Origin: Nitrospirota bacterium
GTDB taxonomy: Bacteria > Nitrospirota > Thermodesulfovibrionia > Thermodesulfovibrionales > Magnetobacteriaceae
Reading direction: 5' to 3'
Assembly (NCBI GenBank): GCA_015233485.1
Contig: JADFXO010000020.1
Span: 1 to 23,419 of the forward strand
DNA: 23,419 bases
Positions within the stretch are counted from its first letter, which is position 1. Every line of letters starts with the position of its first letter. Below, one piece after another: positions 5,966 through 13,808 of the stretch. Made by a program: the position numbers and the translations under genes. The notes under the pieces were generated by a model. The model searched no databases and was not told the origin of the DNA. It was given only the letters and a program-made list of their open reading frames with translations.

Positions 5966-5966
5966 C

Positions 5967-7199
5967 ATGCTTACAAACAACAGCTTGACAAATGACGCAA
6001 ACTGCTTCTACTCTGGCCCCAGAGGGTTCAGCGTGACTGGCAGTATAAGATGCAATAGGTGTTTTATAACAATGGAAGGACCCATATGCCACCAATGCGG
6101 CTACCACAAGTGCTATATCGACTTGCGGTACAATGGCAAGCAGTACAGGTTCAGGAAAGCCAGAGATGGTTATCATTATGACTACCTGCGGGCACAACGA
6201 CAATTAAACGTATTCCGTTCAGAGATTGATAATAAAACCTTCAACCCTGATGACTACCTCACGGCTAAGATTAAAGAACGTCTCATGGAGAACAAACTCT
6301 ATGAGTGGCTAGATCAGAAATCCGAGGAGGAACAGGCAAACGAGTTATCGCCTGAGACGCTGCGGCATTATGCGTCATATGCCAAGCACTACTACGCCCC
6401 AAACTTCAAGGGCCTGGACGTTAAAGAGGTGGAGTTCCATCACCTTGAGGCTTTCAAGGACAAACTTGCCAAGAAAAAGTTGAAAATAAAAACACGCCGG
6501 AACATTCTGAACGGCTTGCACTCTTTCTTCACATGGCTAAAACGTAAGGGGATTATTAAGGAAGTCCCAAACTTCCCACAGATAAAAGGCGACGATGCTA
6601 CGATGAGGGTGGCGTTAGATGTGGAACAACAGGCAGAAGGTTTGGCTAAAATACCGGCTGAACATCGGGATATCATAGAATTTGCATTTGAGGTGGGACT
6701 ACGGGGCGGGGAACTAACGGCCCTAAAGGTTAAAGATGTAAATTTAAGGAACGGGACGCTGTTGGTGCAGAGAACCTTCAGCAAGGGCAAACTCAGGGAA
6801 ACCACCAAAACTCATGTCAAAAGGTTCTTGCCCCTATCAGACACTGCACTGGTTATTGCGGAGAAAAACATGCAAGGTAAGACGCCAGAGGCATTTCTCT
6901 TTATTGATAAGAGGACCAAGAGGCACTACACCCAGAATATTCTGTGGTACAATTGGCACTACTACTCAGGGACAGGAATCACGTTCTACGAGGCAACCAG
7001 GCATTCGTTCATATCACAGTTGGTCGAGGATGACGCTAACCCATTCGTTGCACAAGTCTTAGCGAGGCATACAGACATCAGAACGACACAAAAATACTAT
7101 CACGCTACCTCTGCTAAATTAAGGAATCAGGTGAATAGCAGAGGGAAGGTGGTTAAACTTGGCAAACCAAAAACCGGAACGGAACCAGAACGGCATTAA
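5967..7199 (+). CDS. Tyrosine recombinase (integrase) with N-terminal zinc ribbon
   Basis: The 410-residue protein has a zinc-ribbon-like pair C29-x2-C32 ... C41-x2-C44, then an Arm-like segment YIDLRYNGKQYRFRKARDG, a SAM-like core-binding domain (about 110-200) and the catalytic domain. Catalytic residues visible are R246 in GLRGGEL, a likely K281, R345 in EATRHSF, H368 in LARHTD and nucleophile Y377 in TTQKYYHA. The R-to-H (23) and H-to-Y (9) spacings equal those of XerD. The first His of the HxxR box is replaced by Glu (E342), as in some phage/ICE integrases with YEgT+HS. It should catalyse integration and excision. The gene ends 35 bases from the 3' end of tRNA-Leu, the usual position for a tRNA-targeting integrase. 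The start at 5967 has AAGGG upstream and an in-frame TGA two codons before it; ATG 6072 would omit the first Cys pair and is less likely. Confidence 0.9.
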   Translation: MLTNNSLTNDANCFYSGPRGFSVTGSIRCNRCFITMEGPICHQCGYHKCYIDLRYNGKQYRFRKARDGYHYDYLRAQRQLNVFRSEIDNKTFNPDDYLTAKIKERLMENKLYEWLDQKSEEEQANELSPETLRHYASYAKHYYAPNFKGLDVKEVEFHHLEAFKDKLAKKKLKIKTRRNILNGLHSFFTWLKRKGIIKEVPNFPQIKGDDATMRVALDVEQQAEGLAKIPAEHRDIIEFAFEVGLRGGELTALKVKDVNLRNGTLLVQRTFSKGKLRETTKTHVKRFLPLSDTALVIAEKNMQGKTPEAFLFIDKRTKRHYTQNILWYNWHYYSGTGITFYEATRHSFISQLVEDDANPFVAQVLARHTDIRTTQKYYHATSAKLRNQVNSRGKVVKLGKPKTGTEPERH

Positions 7200-7260
7200 T
7201 TTTTACAAGTGCCTGATTTAAAAGGGAAAAAAAGTGCCGAAGGGGGGACTCGAACCCCCA
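7200..7260. other. Probable attachment-site junction of the integrated element
   Basis: The integrase stop (7199) and the tRNA-Leu 3' end (7235) are separated by 35 bases. Tyrosine integrases of this kind usually recombine within the 3' half of a tRNA, restoring it on integration. A second copy of the tRNA 3' end (attL) is not present in the window, so the element must extend left beyond base 1. The exact crossover cannot be placed. Confidence 0.5.
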
Positions 7261-7316
7261 TAGGTTACCCCACACGCCCCTCAAACGTGCGTGTCTACCA
7301 ATTCCACCACTCCGGC
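7235..7316 (-). tRNA. tRNA-Leu (anticodon GAG)
   Basis: Read on the minus strand, GCCGGAG pairs with the 3' CTTCGGC to form the acceptor stem, with A as discriminator base; CCA is not encoded. The D arm is TGGTGGAATTGGTAGACACG as in bacterial tRNA-Leu. The anticodon stem CACGT/GCGTG encloses TTGAGGG with anticodon GAG at 7280-7282. A long variable arm with GG-GTAA-CC follows, and the T arm is GGGGG-TTCGAGT-CCCCC. It decodes CUC/CUU. It lies 59 bases downstream of the last Tol-Pal gene in the same direction and may be processed from that transcript. A run of seven T follows the 3' end. The neighbouring integrase suggests that its 3' end is the attachment site of the element. Confidence 0.93.
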
Positions 7317-7375
7317 CACAGACAGGTCTATACTACAACAGTGCCGCCAATGTTTTCAATCCTTATTTTGCCGCG

Positions 7376-8380
7376 CTACCTCCATGGTGAAGGAGCCTTT
7401 TTCTTCGTATCAGTCTTTGTCGCAGGTTGACTCCCCATCAACTGCAAATGTTTCTTTGCCTGTTCCGCCTCGGCTGTCCGCGGATAGTCATCAATGATTT
7501 GCTGAAGTATTGTCCTTGCTGGTTTTGGATCTTTTATCTCAATAAACGCCAGTGCCTGTTTCAACTTTGCACCGGGGACTCTATCACTTTTGGGATACTT
7601 TTTCACCACTATGTCGTAGCTCAAAATAGCGTCCTCGTAGCTGCCCTCTTTAAAGTATGACTCACCGATCCAAAAATTCCCGCCTGCGGCTAATGAACTG
7701 GCCGGAAATTCCTTTACTATGCGGCTGAATTTTTCCCTGCTCTCCTTGTATTTGCCGCTGTTGAAGTCTTTCATCGCCTCGTCATACATTGCCTTAGGGC
7801 TGGTCTGCTGGGCAGGCGGAGGTTCTGTCGAAGGCGGTGGTGGAGGTGCAACTGCCGAAGGTGGTGGTGGAGGCGCAACTGCAGGGGGTTCTTTCGTTGC
7901 TGTGGCCGGTGGCTTCTGCGCCTGCGTTGGATCCGGGCGCGAGATTGCTATGCCTTTTTTCAGCAGGGCCGCTTCAATTCGGTCAATTCTTCCCCGTATA
8001 TCACCTATCTCGGTTGTTACCATCTCTAATTGGGTCTTTAAGAGATCACGTTCTGTCTTGGCCTCGGCTAAGGCGTGGTCGACATAAAATTTTCTCTCCT
8101 CGACACGTCCGTACAATTGTTGCACTTCGCGGCTCATATTGGTGGCTTTAGAGTTCAGATTCTCCTGGCTCTCCCTTATGGCGTTTAACGTGTCAGACTT
8201 ACCTTTTTGTGTATCTGATATCGATAGCCGGCTCTTTATGTCAGCTACATCGTCTTTTTGCTGATACTGTACCTTCTTCAAGTCGTTGACATCTGCCCTA
8301 AGACGAGAATACTCATCCGTGGCGCAAGAGGCCATAACCAGTATCAAAACTGCCGGTACTACTTTAGTAATCCGCAACAC
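7376..8380 (-). CDS. cpoB: Cell division coordinator CpoB / YbgF-like periplasmic TPR lipoprotein
   Basis: The 334-residue product starts with GTG behind GAGGAGG and has a lipoprotein signal peptide with lipobox LVMASC (Cys19); E. coli CpoB itself is not a lipoprotein, but many relatives are. Residues about 25-145 form a heptad-rich coiled coil (trimerisation domain). A linker of PPPPPSAVAPPPPPSTEPPP type follows (about 155-190), then three tetratricopeptide repeats (about 195-315; e.g. AMKDFNSGKYKESREKFSRI, SYFKEGSYEDAILSYDIVVK). The family binds TolA and coordinates outer-membrane constriction with septal peptidoglycan synthesis. It is the last gene of the Tol-Pal operon, 25 bases after pal. 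The linker is encoded by an imperfect 27-bp direct repeat (about 7830-7881). Confidence 0.9.
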   Translation of the reverse strand: MLRITKVVPAVLILVMASCATDEYSRLRADVNDLKKVQYQQKDDVADIKSRLSISDTQKGKSDTLNAIRESQENLNSKATNMSREVQQLYGRVEERKFYVDHALAEAKTERDLLKTQLEMVTTEIGDIRGRIDRIEAALLKKGIAISRPDPTQAQKPPATATKEPPAVAPPPPPSAVAPPPPPSTEPPPAQQTSPKAMYDEAMKDFNSGKYKESREKFSRIVKEFPASSLAAGGNFWIGESYFKEGSYEDAILSYDIVVKKYPKSDRVPGAKLKQALAFIEIKDPKPARTILQQIIDDYPRTAEAEQAKKHLQLMGSQPATKTDTKKKAPSPWR

Positions 8381-8405
8381 CGCTTATATTCCTCCTCTTT
8401 GCCGG

Positions 8406-8942
8406 CTATTTGCTGGAAACAAAATGAGCCCTTCTGTTTTTCAGCCAACATTCCTCCGTGTGCTCCATACATGCCTGCTTTTCCTTTCCAAAGCTGATCG
8501 TCTCAAGCCTGCTTGCCGGAACCCCTAAAGATACCAAATAGCTCTTCGTTGATTGTGCGCGCTCGTCTCCGAGTGCAAGGTTATACTCGTTTGAACCCCT
8601 CTCGTCGCAGTGTCCTTCTATCAGTACACTGACGTTTGAGTTTTTCAGAAGCCATTCCGCTATCTTTCTGAGATTTGCCGTTTCATTCTCAGGGACATCG
8701 TGTCTGTTGTAGTCGAAATGTATGTCCTTAAAAAGACTTGCCATTTGTGACCGAATCTGCTCTTCCGACAAAGCGCCTTCTCTTATTTTGTCTCTGTCAA
8801 TCTTGATTACGTCGTCTTTGGCATTCCTTTCCTTCATCCCTGCATCTTTTCCTTTCTTGTCGTCAGGAACTGCTACATCTGTCGTCGCGCAACCCGATAC
8901 AACAAGGGCAAGAAGCATTAACATCAAAACTATGTGTTTCAT
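8406..8942 (-). CDS. pal: Peptidoglycan-associated lipoprotein Pal
   Basis: The 178-residue protein has a lipoprotein signal peptide with lipobox VVSGC (Cys18), a charged linker and a C-terminal OmpA-like domain. In this domain IHFDYNRHDVPENE, LIEGHCDERGSNEYNLALGD and AQSTKSYLVSLGV carry the diaminopimelate-binding Asp and Arg region of the family. It anchors the outer membrane to peptidoglycan and is pulled by TolB/TolA. A strong GGAGG lies before the ATG at 8942. Relative to typical Pal proteins the C-terminus has an extra Cys pair (KQACMEHTEECWLKNRR), which could form a disulphide in the periplasm. It lies between tolB and cpoB as in Proteobacteria. Confidence 0.95.
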   Translation of the reverse strand: MKHIVLMLMLLALVVSGCATTDVAVPDDKKGKDAGMKERNAKDDVIKIDRDKIREGALSEEQIRSQMASLFKDIHFDYNRHDVPENETANLRKIAEWLLKNSNVSVLIEGHCDERGSNEYNLALGDERAQSTKSYLVSLGVPASRLETISFGKEKQACMEHTEECWLKNRRAHFVSSK

Positions 8943-8963
8943 TTCTATTCCTCCAAATTGAGT

Positions 8964-10256
8964 TTAATGTGACCATGAAGGGCCGAAGGCCCTTATATTC
9001 CTGGGTGAGATCCTTTTCTGTCCGTCTCCGTTTACCGTCATTACGTAAACCCCCTTGACCCCGTCTCTGTCTGACGTAAAGGTTATGAGCCTACCGTCAG
9101 GCGAAAAGGACGGTTCCTCGTTATTGCCCGTGTCAGTCAACTGCTTAAGCTCAGTGCCGTCGGGTTTTATCGTATAGACCTGAAATCTCCCACCCTCTCT
9201 GCCGCTATACACAATCAGGTCCCCGGAGCGGGACCACTCAGGGGTTGTGTTATAATTGCCCTCAAAGGTCAGCCTCCTTGAATCCATTCCATCTATGCTC
9301 ATTATATACAACTGAGGCACGGTACTCCTGTCTGCCACATAAACTATAGACTTGCCATCCGGTGACGCAGACGGTGACACATCTATATTGTCCGAATGGG
9401 TGAGGCGTGTAACTACGTTCGTACCCAGATGCAGCCGGTAAATGTTAGGACTTCCCTTGCTTGACGACGAAAAAAGCAGGTAGCTGCCATCTTGTGTTAC
9501 GTCTCCGGCGAGGTCGGTTGCCCCTGATGAGAAGAGTTTTTCCTCGGAAACTGTGTCGAAGTCCAGCTCATAGATACCCCATCTTCCATTTCTCAGCGAT
9601 GAGTAAAAAAGTTTCTTGCCATCGGGTGACCAATGCGGCTTCATCGTTACATCGCCTTTTGAAACTATTTTCTTTGCCCTCTGCCCATCGTAATCCATCA
9701 AATATATTGACTTTCTGTCTCCATCCTGGCCGATGAATACTATTCTGGAGCCGAAGCAGGACTTTTGGCCCGTAAGGGCCTCGTAGAGATCGTCGGCTAT
9801 TTTATGGGCAAGCGGCCTTATTAAATCCCTTCTGGACGAGTATTTCTTTTTTAATATATTGCTGGATTCGACAACGTCATACGCGGAGACAACCACGTTT
9901 AATGTGCCATCGGCCTCAGCCTCAGCCGTTCCCTTTACTACTGCATCTATGCCGAGGGGTTTCCAGTTGTCAGGATTAAACGGCGCCGTGGCGTCCTCTA
10001 TAAATGCGTTCTTATTTATAAACACGAACAAGCCAGTAAAATCCAGGTCGCTTCTTATGATGTCAGCCAGCGCTGTACCCTCAGCTATACCGGCAAAATC
10101 CACTACGGCTATGGGAAGCCTCTTTAGCCCAGGCGAGTTGATGTCTATGTATACCCTCGCCACGGCGCTTTCGGGCAGACATAGCAGCGCCCCCGCAAGT
10201 AAAAAACATATAGTAGCGGCCGCCAATCCTGTTTTTCCCAATAATCCTCTCTTCAT
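8964..10256 (-). CDS. tolB: Tol-Pal system beta-propeller protein TolB
   Basis: The 430-residue protein starts with a Sec signal peptide (positive MKRGLLGKTG, hydrophobic core, then ESAVARVYIDI). An N-terminal TolB domain (about 36-165) follows, then a six-bladed PD40 propeller with repeated SPDG-type turns: HWSPDGKKLFYSS, SASPDGKSIVYVADR, EWSRSGDLIVYSGREGG and SFSPDGRLITFTSDRDG. TolB is periplasmic and links Pal in the outer membrane to TolA. Its start ATG overlaps the tolA stop (ATGA), so translation is probably coupled. Length is the family's usual one. Confidence 0.95.
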   Translation of the reverse strand: MKRGLLGKTGLAAATICFLLAGALLCLPESAVARVYIDINSPGLKRLPIAVVDFAGIAEGTALADIIRSDLDFTGLFVFINKNAFIEDATAPFNPDNWKPLGIDAVVKGTAEAEADGTLNVVVSAYDVVESSNILKKKYSSRRDLIRPLAHKIADDLYEALTGQKSCFGSRIVFIGQDGDRKSIYLMDYDGQRAKKIVSKGDVTMKPHWSPDGKKLFYSSLRNGRWGIYELDFDTVSEEKLFSSGATDLAGDVTQDGSYLLFSSSSKGSPNIYRLHLGTNVVTRLTHSDNIDVSPSASPDGKSIVYVADRSTVPQLYIMSIDGMDSRRLTFEGNYNTTPEWSRSGDLIVYSGREGGRFQVYTIKPDGTELKQLTDTGNNEEPSFSPDGRLITFTSDRDGVKGVYVMTVNGDGQKRISPRNIRAFGPSWSH

Positions 10257-11266
10257 TGGGTAAACCTTATCCCTACTTCGTACGAGTCCAACGGCGGCTG
10301 GGGCATTGGGACGGATTTGTTTACCGCGCTTAAGGCAGAGCGGTCAAAAAAACTGTTTCCAGACGATTTCTCAAGTTTTATACCTTCTATCCTTCCATCT
10401 TGCCTTATTGTAAAGACCACAATGGCCTCTAAGCTCTTTTTGGCGCTCTCAGGGTATGCCCAGCGCTTTCTGACATGAGAGCCCACCATATCGCTGTATT
10501 CGTTGTTGACCGCGTCGCCAAAACTGGGAGATGTACTCTGGGTTGCTCCGGTGGGGCTTTGCCCCATCTTCACGTCCTTGCTCCCTATATCTACTACAGA
10601 ACGAAGCATTGCGTGCTGCTCAAGTTTCTTCTTTGACTTCAACATAGAAATCCTGTCCTCGACAGAGGAACTGCCTTGCGCGCTGTCCCTTGGCTGCTCT
10701 TTGGACTGCTCTTTAAGGGGTTGCTCTTTAGGCTGCTCCTTTGAGAGTGGGGTTTTCGTTATTTCAGGCTTCACCGCAACGGGTTGCGCAGGTTTTTTCG
10801 TTATTTCAGGCTTCACCGCAACGGGTTGCGCGGGTTTTTTCGTTATTTCAGGCTTCATCGCAACGGGTTCAGGGAGCTTTTTGACGGGTTTCGGGAGTTC
10901 CTTCACGGGTTTATTGACTGCTGCCAGCCTTGGGCTTTCTTTCTTTGGTTTTGGCGCTGGTTTTGGCGTCGGCTCCGATTTTGGGTTTTCTTTAATCTCA
11001 TATTTCGCGGCCTTTGCAGACTCTTCTTTCACAGGAGGAAGCTCCTTTTCAGCCGGCCTCTTTTCAGCCGGCCTCTGCTGCGCGCGTGGCTCTCCCAAAG
11101 AAGGCTGCACCGTTGCCGCCTTTACCGAAGCAACAAGTTTGACCGTATACGTCTTTGGCAATACGTAGCGCGGCTGATGTTTTAACGTGTACATGAACGC
11201 CCCAAACACAACGGCGTGCAGCAACAAAGATGCCGCTGTGCTGAATTGAACGCTCGGCTGTCTCAT
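10253..11266 (-). CDS. tolA: TolA-like energy-transducing protein (TonB C-terminal domain)
   Basis: The product of about 337 residues has one N-terminal membrane helix (AASLLLHAVVFGAFMYTL), a long Pro/Lys/Glu-rich periplasmic stalk (about 45-220) and a C-terminal TonB/TolA-type domain (SHVRKRWAYPESAKKSLEAI, VVFTIRQDGRIEGIKLEKSS, NSFFDRSALSAVNKSVPMPQ). TolA spans the periplasm and transmits the proton-motive force from TolQR to TolB-Pal. The stalk contains 14-residue repeats (PEITKKPAQPVAVK, twice plus a partial copy) encoded by a 42-bp tandem repeat at 10757-10870. The ATG at 11266 is taken as the start; a TTG directly before it is possible. The stalk resembles TonB more than the Ala-rich stalk of E. 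coli TolA, but operon position argues for TolA. Confidence 0.88.
   Translation of the reverse strand: MRQPSVQFSTAASLLLHAVVFGAFMYTLKHQPRYVLPKTYTVKLVASVKAATVQPSLGEPRAQQRPAEKRPAEKELPPVKEESAKAAKYEIKENPKSEPTPKPAPKPKKESPRLAAVNKPVKELPKPVKKLPEPVAMKPEITKKPAQPVAVKPEITKKPAQPVAVKPEITKTPLSKEQPKEQPLKEQSKEQPRDSAQGSSSVEDRISMLKSKKKLEQHAMLRSVVDIGSKDVKMGQSPTGATQSTSPSFGDAVNNEYSDMVGSHVRKRWAYPESAKKSLEAIVVFTIRQDGRIEGIKLEKSSGNSFFDRSALSAVNKSVPMPQPPLDSYEVGIRFTQ
10757..10870. repeat. 42-bp tandem repeat within tolA
   Basis: Units begin at 10757, 10799 and 10841 with CGTTATTTCAGGCTTCACCG; the first two are nearly identical and the third is partial and diverging (CACCG to CATCG). The period is a multiple of three, so copy-number change alters stalk length without a frameshift. 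Confidence 0.85.
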
Positions 11267-11314
11267 CAAAATAGTTCGTTTCCCCTTATTTTGGCCTTTA
11301 TTTTAGCAGTTCTG

Positions 11315-11713
11315 CTAGTTAGACGACTTTGGCTCGGTTATCATGCCAAGTTTTTCTATTCCAGCCGCCTTAATCTCTGCCATTATCTCTATGACCTTGC
11401 CGTATGGTACGTTTTTGTCTGCTTCAAGATACACATCGGGGTTTACGTGGCTTATTGACTTGAGTTTGCTTACCAGTGTATCCATCGTGTGTTTTTCCTT
11501 GTTCAGATAAATGTCGCCGTCTTTTTTAATCGTGATCGTAAACCGTTCTTCTTTGCTGAGGGCGGCTCCTTTGGTTTTGGGAAGGTCTATATCCAGCCCC
11601 TGTTTCATAAGCGGGGCTGTTACCATAAAGATTATCAGCAAAACCAACATAACGTCCACAAGAGGGGTTACATTGATCTCGGACATTACGTTTCTATTTT
11701 TTTCTACCTTCAC
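11315..11713 (-). CDS. tolR: TolR/ExbD-type proton channel subunit
   Basis: The 132-residue protein has the family pattern: a short cytoplasmic N-terminus (NRNVMSEINVTPLVD), one membrane helix (about 18-36) with the conserved proton-relay Asp20 in TPLVDVMLVLLIIFM, and a periplasmic domain ending in KVIEIMAEIKAAGIEKLGMI. It works with TolQ as the proton-driven motor of the Tol-Pal system. The start is GTG, overlapping the tolQ stop as GTGA. It is followed by tolA after a gap of about 48 bases. Confidence 0.93.
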   Translation of the reverse strand: MKVEKNRNVMSEINVTPLVDVMLVLLIIFMVTAPLMKQGLDIDLPKTKGAALSKEERFTITIKKDGDIYLNKEKHTMDTLVSKLKSISHVNPDVYLEADKNVPYGKVIEIMAEIKAAGIEKLGMITEPKSSN

Positions 11714-12354
11714 TTTCTTCTGGGTTCACTCATTATATTGGAAAAAAACACCAATAGGTCTTCCGAGAAGTCATCCATCTCAATTATCTGCCGTTTGGCC
11801 GTGCTTAAAAAATAGTTGAAGCCAATGACGGCCGGTATAGCCGCGGCAAGTCCTGCCGCTGTCGTTATCAGCGCCTCCGCAATGCCGGGCGCAACGACGG
11901 CCAAAGATGCCGACCCTGCCGCTCCAATCCCCCTGAATGCGTTCATAATGCCCCATACCGTGCCAAATAACCCCACAAAAGGCGTTGAGGAGCCGGTTGT
12001 CGCCAGAAAATTCAGATACTTCTCAAGACGCGCAGTCTCCAGCGCGCCATACCTGTTCAGCGCCCTTCTTACGTCGTCAGTACCTTCCAGCGTGTTGTCC
12101 TCATATACGGACGTGTATATACTCGCAAGGGGGCTTATCTCACATGCCTTTGCCAGCTTGTTCAGCCCGCCAGGTTCTCTTCCAGCGAGAAAATACTTAA
12201 GAAACTCCCCCGATTCCCGCTTTGCCTTTGAGAAATACCTCCACTTATATATAATAATGCCCCACGACACCACTGAAAATATCAGCAGCATTATCAACAC
12301 GACTTTTACGACATACCCAGCCTGGAGTATTAAATTAATCGCTGTATAATCCAT
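11710..12354 (-). CDS. tolQ: TolQ/ExbB-type proton channel subunit
   Basis: The 214-residue protein has three membrane helices: about 13-35 (VVKVVLIMLLIFSVVSWGII), about 117-140 in the conserved FLATTGSSTPFVGLFGTVWG, and about 152-183 (VAPGIAEALITTAAGLAAAI). These are the signature regions of the MotA/TolQ/ExbB proton channel family. It forms the inner-membrane motor with TolR and energises TolA. First gene of the operon; only a weak GGGA precedes the ATG. A promoter lies at 12375-12404. Confidence 0.93.
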   Translation of the reverse strand: MDYTAINLILQAGYVVKVVLIMLLIFSVVSWGIIIYKWRYFSKAKRESGEFLKYFLAGREPGGLNKLAKACEISPLASIYTSVYEDNTLEGTDDVRRALNRYGALETARLEKYLNFLATTGSSTPFVGLFGTVWGIMNAFRGIGAAGSASLAVVAPGIAEALITTAAGLAAAIPAVIGFNYFLSTAKRQIIEMDDFSEDLLVFFSNIMSEPRRK

Positions 12355-12374
12355 AAATTCCCATTCGCAGTAGT

Positions 12375-12404
12375 ACTATAACAAGGGCCTGCCATAAAAG
12401 TCAA
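12375..12404 (-). promoter_or_regulatory. Sigma70-type promoter of the tol-pal operon
   Basis: On the minus strand TTGACT (12404-12399) is followed 18 bases later by TATAGT (12380-12375); TTATAG with spacer 17 is equally possible. The start of transcription would be near 12368, about 14 bases before the tolQ ATG. Confidence 0.6.
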
Positions 12405-12665
12405 TATCCCGAAATGCCCTAAATCCACCATCAAAATAAGCCGCGGCGAATATTTTAGGTTTTGAGGGGATTTTTGCGAGGGGCTTAGAGTTCATACCCC
12501 TTTGCGCCCATTTGAGGAGGGATTTTAGTAGCCCTAATACCCACCTGCGAAAGCAGCATCCGGTTGTTGATTAGAGGAGTTAACTACACCTGCAAAAAGA
12601 AAAAGAAAAAAATCTGACGGATATAGTAAAATAACGCACTATCACTCTTTATGTTAGTTGTGCCA
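12405..12665. other. Divergent intergenic region between tolQ and mtnA
   Basis: No ORF with a ribosome binding site and no known riboswitch fold is seen. The stretch has purine-rich runs (AAAAAGAAAAAGAAAAAAA near 12595-12612) and some GC-richer sequence near 12440-12560. A SAM-responsive element might be expected before a methionine-salvage gene, but I could not find its conserved core. Confidence 0.4.
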
Positions 12666-12669
12666 ATAG

Positions 12670-12675
12670 TATAAT
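12670..12675 (+). promoter_or_regulatory. -10 box before mtnA
   Basis: TATAAT is a perfect -10 hexamer 20 bases before the ATG at 12696. No good -35 is present at 16-18 bases (CTTTAT/TTTATG region only), so the promoter may need an activator. Confidence 0.4.
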
Positions 12676-12695
12676 ATACACAGGCTGGAGAATAG

Positions 12696-13808
12696 ATGGA
12701 GAATATATTAATGATAGACACGATCAAATGGGTTGATGGTTCTGTGGATGCGCCCGATGCTGAGGCGGCAGAGGGGGCAAAGGTCATGATCCTTGACCAA
12801 AGGCTTCTGCCCCATGTAGTCTCATACGTAGAGTGTACAGATTACCGGCAGGTGGTGGATTGTATCAAGACGCTCGCCATAAGAGGCGCCCCTGCCATAG
12901 GTATTGCAGCGGCTATGGGAATAGCCCTCGCTGCAAGCGCCATAGAAGCGGCAGATGTGAAAGAATTTACCGCAAAGCTAAGGCCGGCAATCGACGCCCT
13001 GCTTGGCAGCAGGCCCACCGCCGTAAATATCCAATGGGCGGCAGAGAGGATAGGGCGGCTGATAGAAGATAATAAGGCCAAGCCAATAAGCGCCATAAAA
13101 GGCATGATTGCAAAAGAGGGCGTTGTTATTCTCAACGAAGACATAGAGATAAACAAGGCCATAGGGCGCTTCGGAGCGGAATTTATAAAAGACGGAGACA
13201 CCGTCCTGACACACTGTAACGCCGGGGCACTGGCAACAGGTGGTTACGGCACGGCAACCGCCCCTATACGCACGGCCGTGGCGCAGGGCAAACGAGTCAA
13301 AGTCATAGCCGACGAGACAAGGCCGGTGCTTCAGGGTGCGCGCCTTACGGCATGGGAGCTGATGCAGGACAACATACCTGTCACACTGATACCTGATAAC
13401 GCCGCCGGAGAGCTTATGAGAAGGGGCGAGATAGACCTCTGCATCGTCGGCACGGACAGGACGGTGAGAAACGGCGATGTTGCCAATAAGATCGGGACTT
13501 ATTCTGTGGCGGTACTGGCAAAGGAACACGGCATACCGTTTTACGTGGCCGCGCCATTAAGCAGCATAGACTTTGCGCTTTCCACAGGCAGCCAGATACC
13601 CATAGAGGAGCGTTCATCAGACGAGGTAACAAATATTTTTGGCCGCTGTGAAATCGCCCCTAAGGGCGTAGCCGTCAGAAACATAGCCTTTGACGTAACC
13701 CCGGCTAAATATATAACATTGATACTGACAGAAAAGGGCGCATTTAAGCCTGAAGATATTCATACGCTCGCGCCAAAGGGCCAAAAAGGCCAAAAGGATA
13801 AGACATGA
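12696..13808 (+). CDS. mtnA: S-methyl-5-thioribose-1-phosphate isomerase
   Basis: The 370-residue protein matches the MtnA/eIF2B-like aldose isomerase family: LDQRLLPH near the N-terminus, IRGAPAIGIAAAMG, LTHCNAGALATGGYGTA with catalytic Cys174, and VGTDRTVRNGDVANKIGTY with catalytic Asp254. The Cys-to-Asp spacing of 80 equals that of the B. subtilis enzyme (Cys160/Asp240). It converts 5-methylthioribose-1-phosphate to methylthioribulose-1-phosphate in methionine salvage, in the cytoplasm. GGAG lies five bases before the ATG at 12696; ATG 12711 with its own GGAG is an alternative start. The C-terminus is extended by a Lys-rich KGQKGQKDKT. It overlaps the next gene by four bases (ATGA). No other methionine-salvage gene is in view. 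Confidence 0.93.
   Translation: MENILMIDTIKWVDGSVDAPDAEAAEGAKVMILDQRLLPHVVSYVECTDYRQVVDCIKTLAIRGAPAIGIAAAMGIALAASAIEAADVKEFTAKLRPAIDALLGSRPTAVNIQWAAERIGRLIEDNKAKPISAIKGMIAKEGVVILNEDIEINKAIGRFGAEFIKDGDTVLTHCNAGALATGGYGTATAPIRTAVAQGKRVKVIADETRPVLQGARLTAWELMQDNIPVTLIPDNAAGELMRRGEIDLCIVGTDRTVRNGDVANKIGTYSVAVLAKEHGIPFYVAAPLSSIDFALSTGSQIPIEERSSDEVTNIFGRCEIAPKGVAVRNIAFDVTPAKYITLILTEKGAFKPEDIHTLAPKGQKGQKDKT

Noticed and set aside
5919..6203. Minus-strand frame of 94 codons opposite the integrase start
   Set aside because: It overlaps the recombinase's zinc ribbon, lacks a ribosome binding site and has no recognisable motif.
7209..7430. Plus-strand frame across the tRNA
   Set aside because: It is read through the antisense of tRNA-Leu and the end of cpoB; not a gene.
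10757..10870. CRISPR-like tandem repeats
   Set aside because: The units are directly adjacent, in frame and encode a protein repeat; there are no unique spacers. No CRISPR array is seen anywhere in the window.
10503..11168. Long plus-strand frame of 221 codons opposite tolA
   Set aside because: It is the antisense shadow of the repetitive Pro/Lys-rich TolA stalk; composition (G, F, S repeats) follows from that and it has no ribosome binding site.
12405..12665. SAM riboswitch before mtnA
   Set aside because: No conserved SAM-I/II core, kink-turn or terminator/antiterminator pair could be recognised.
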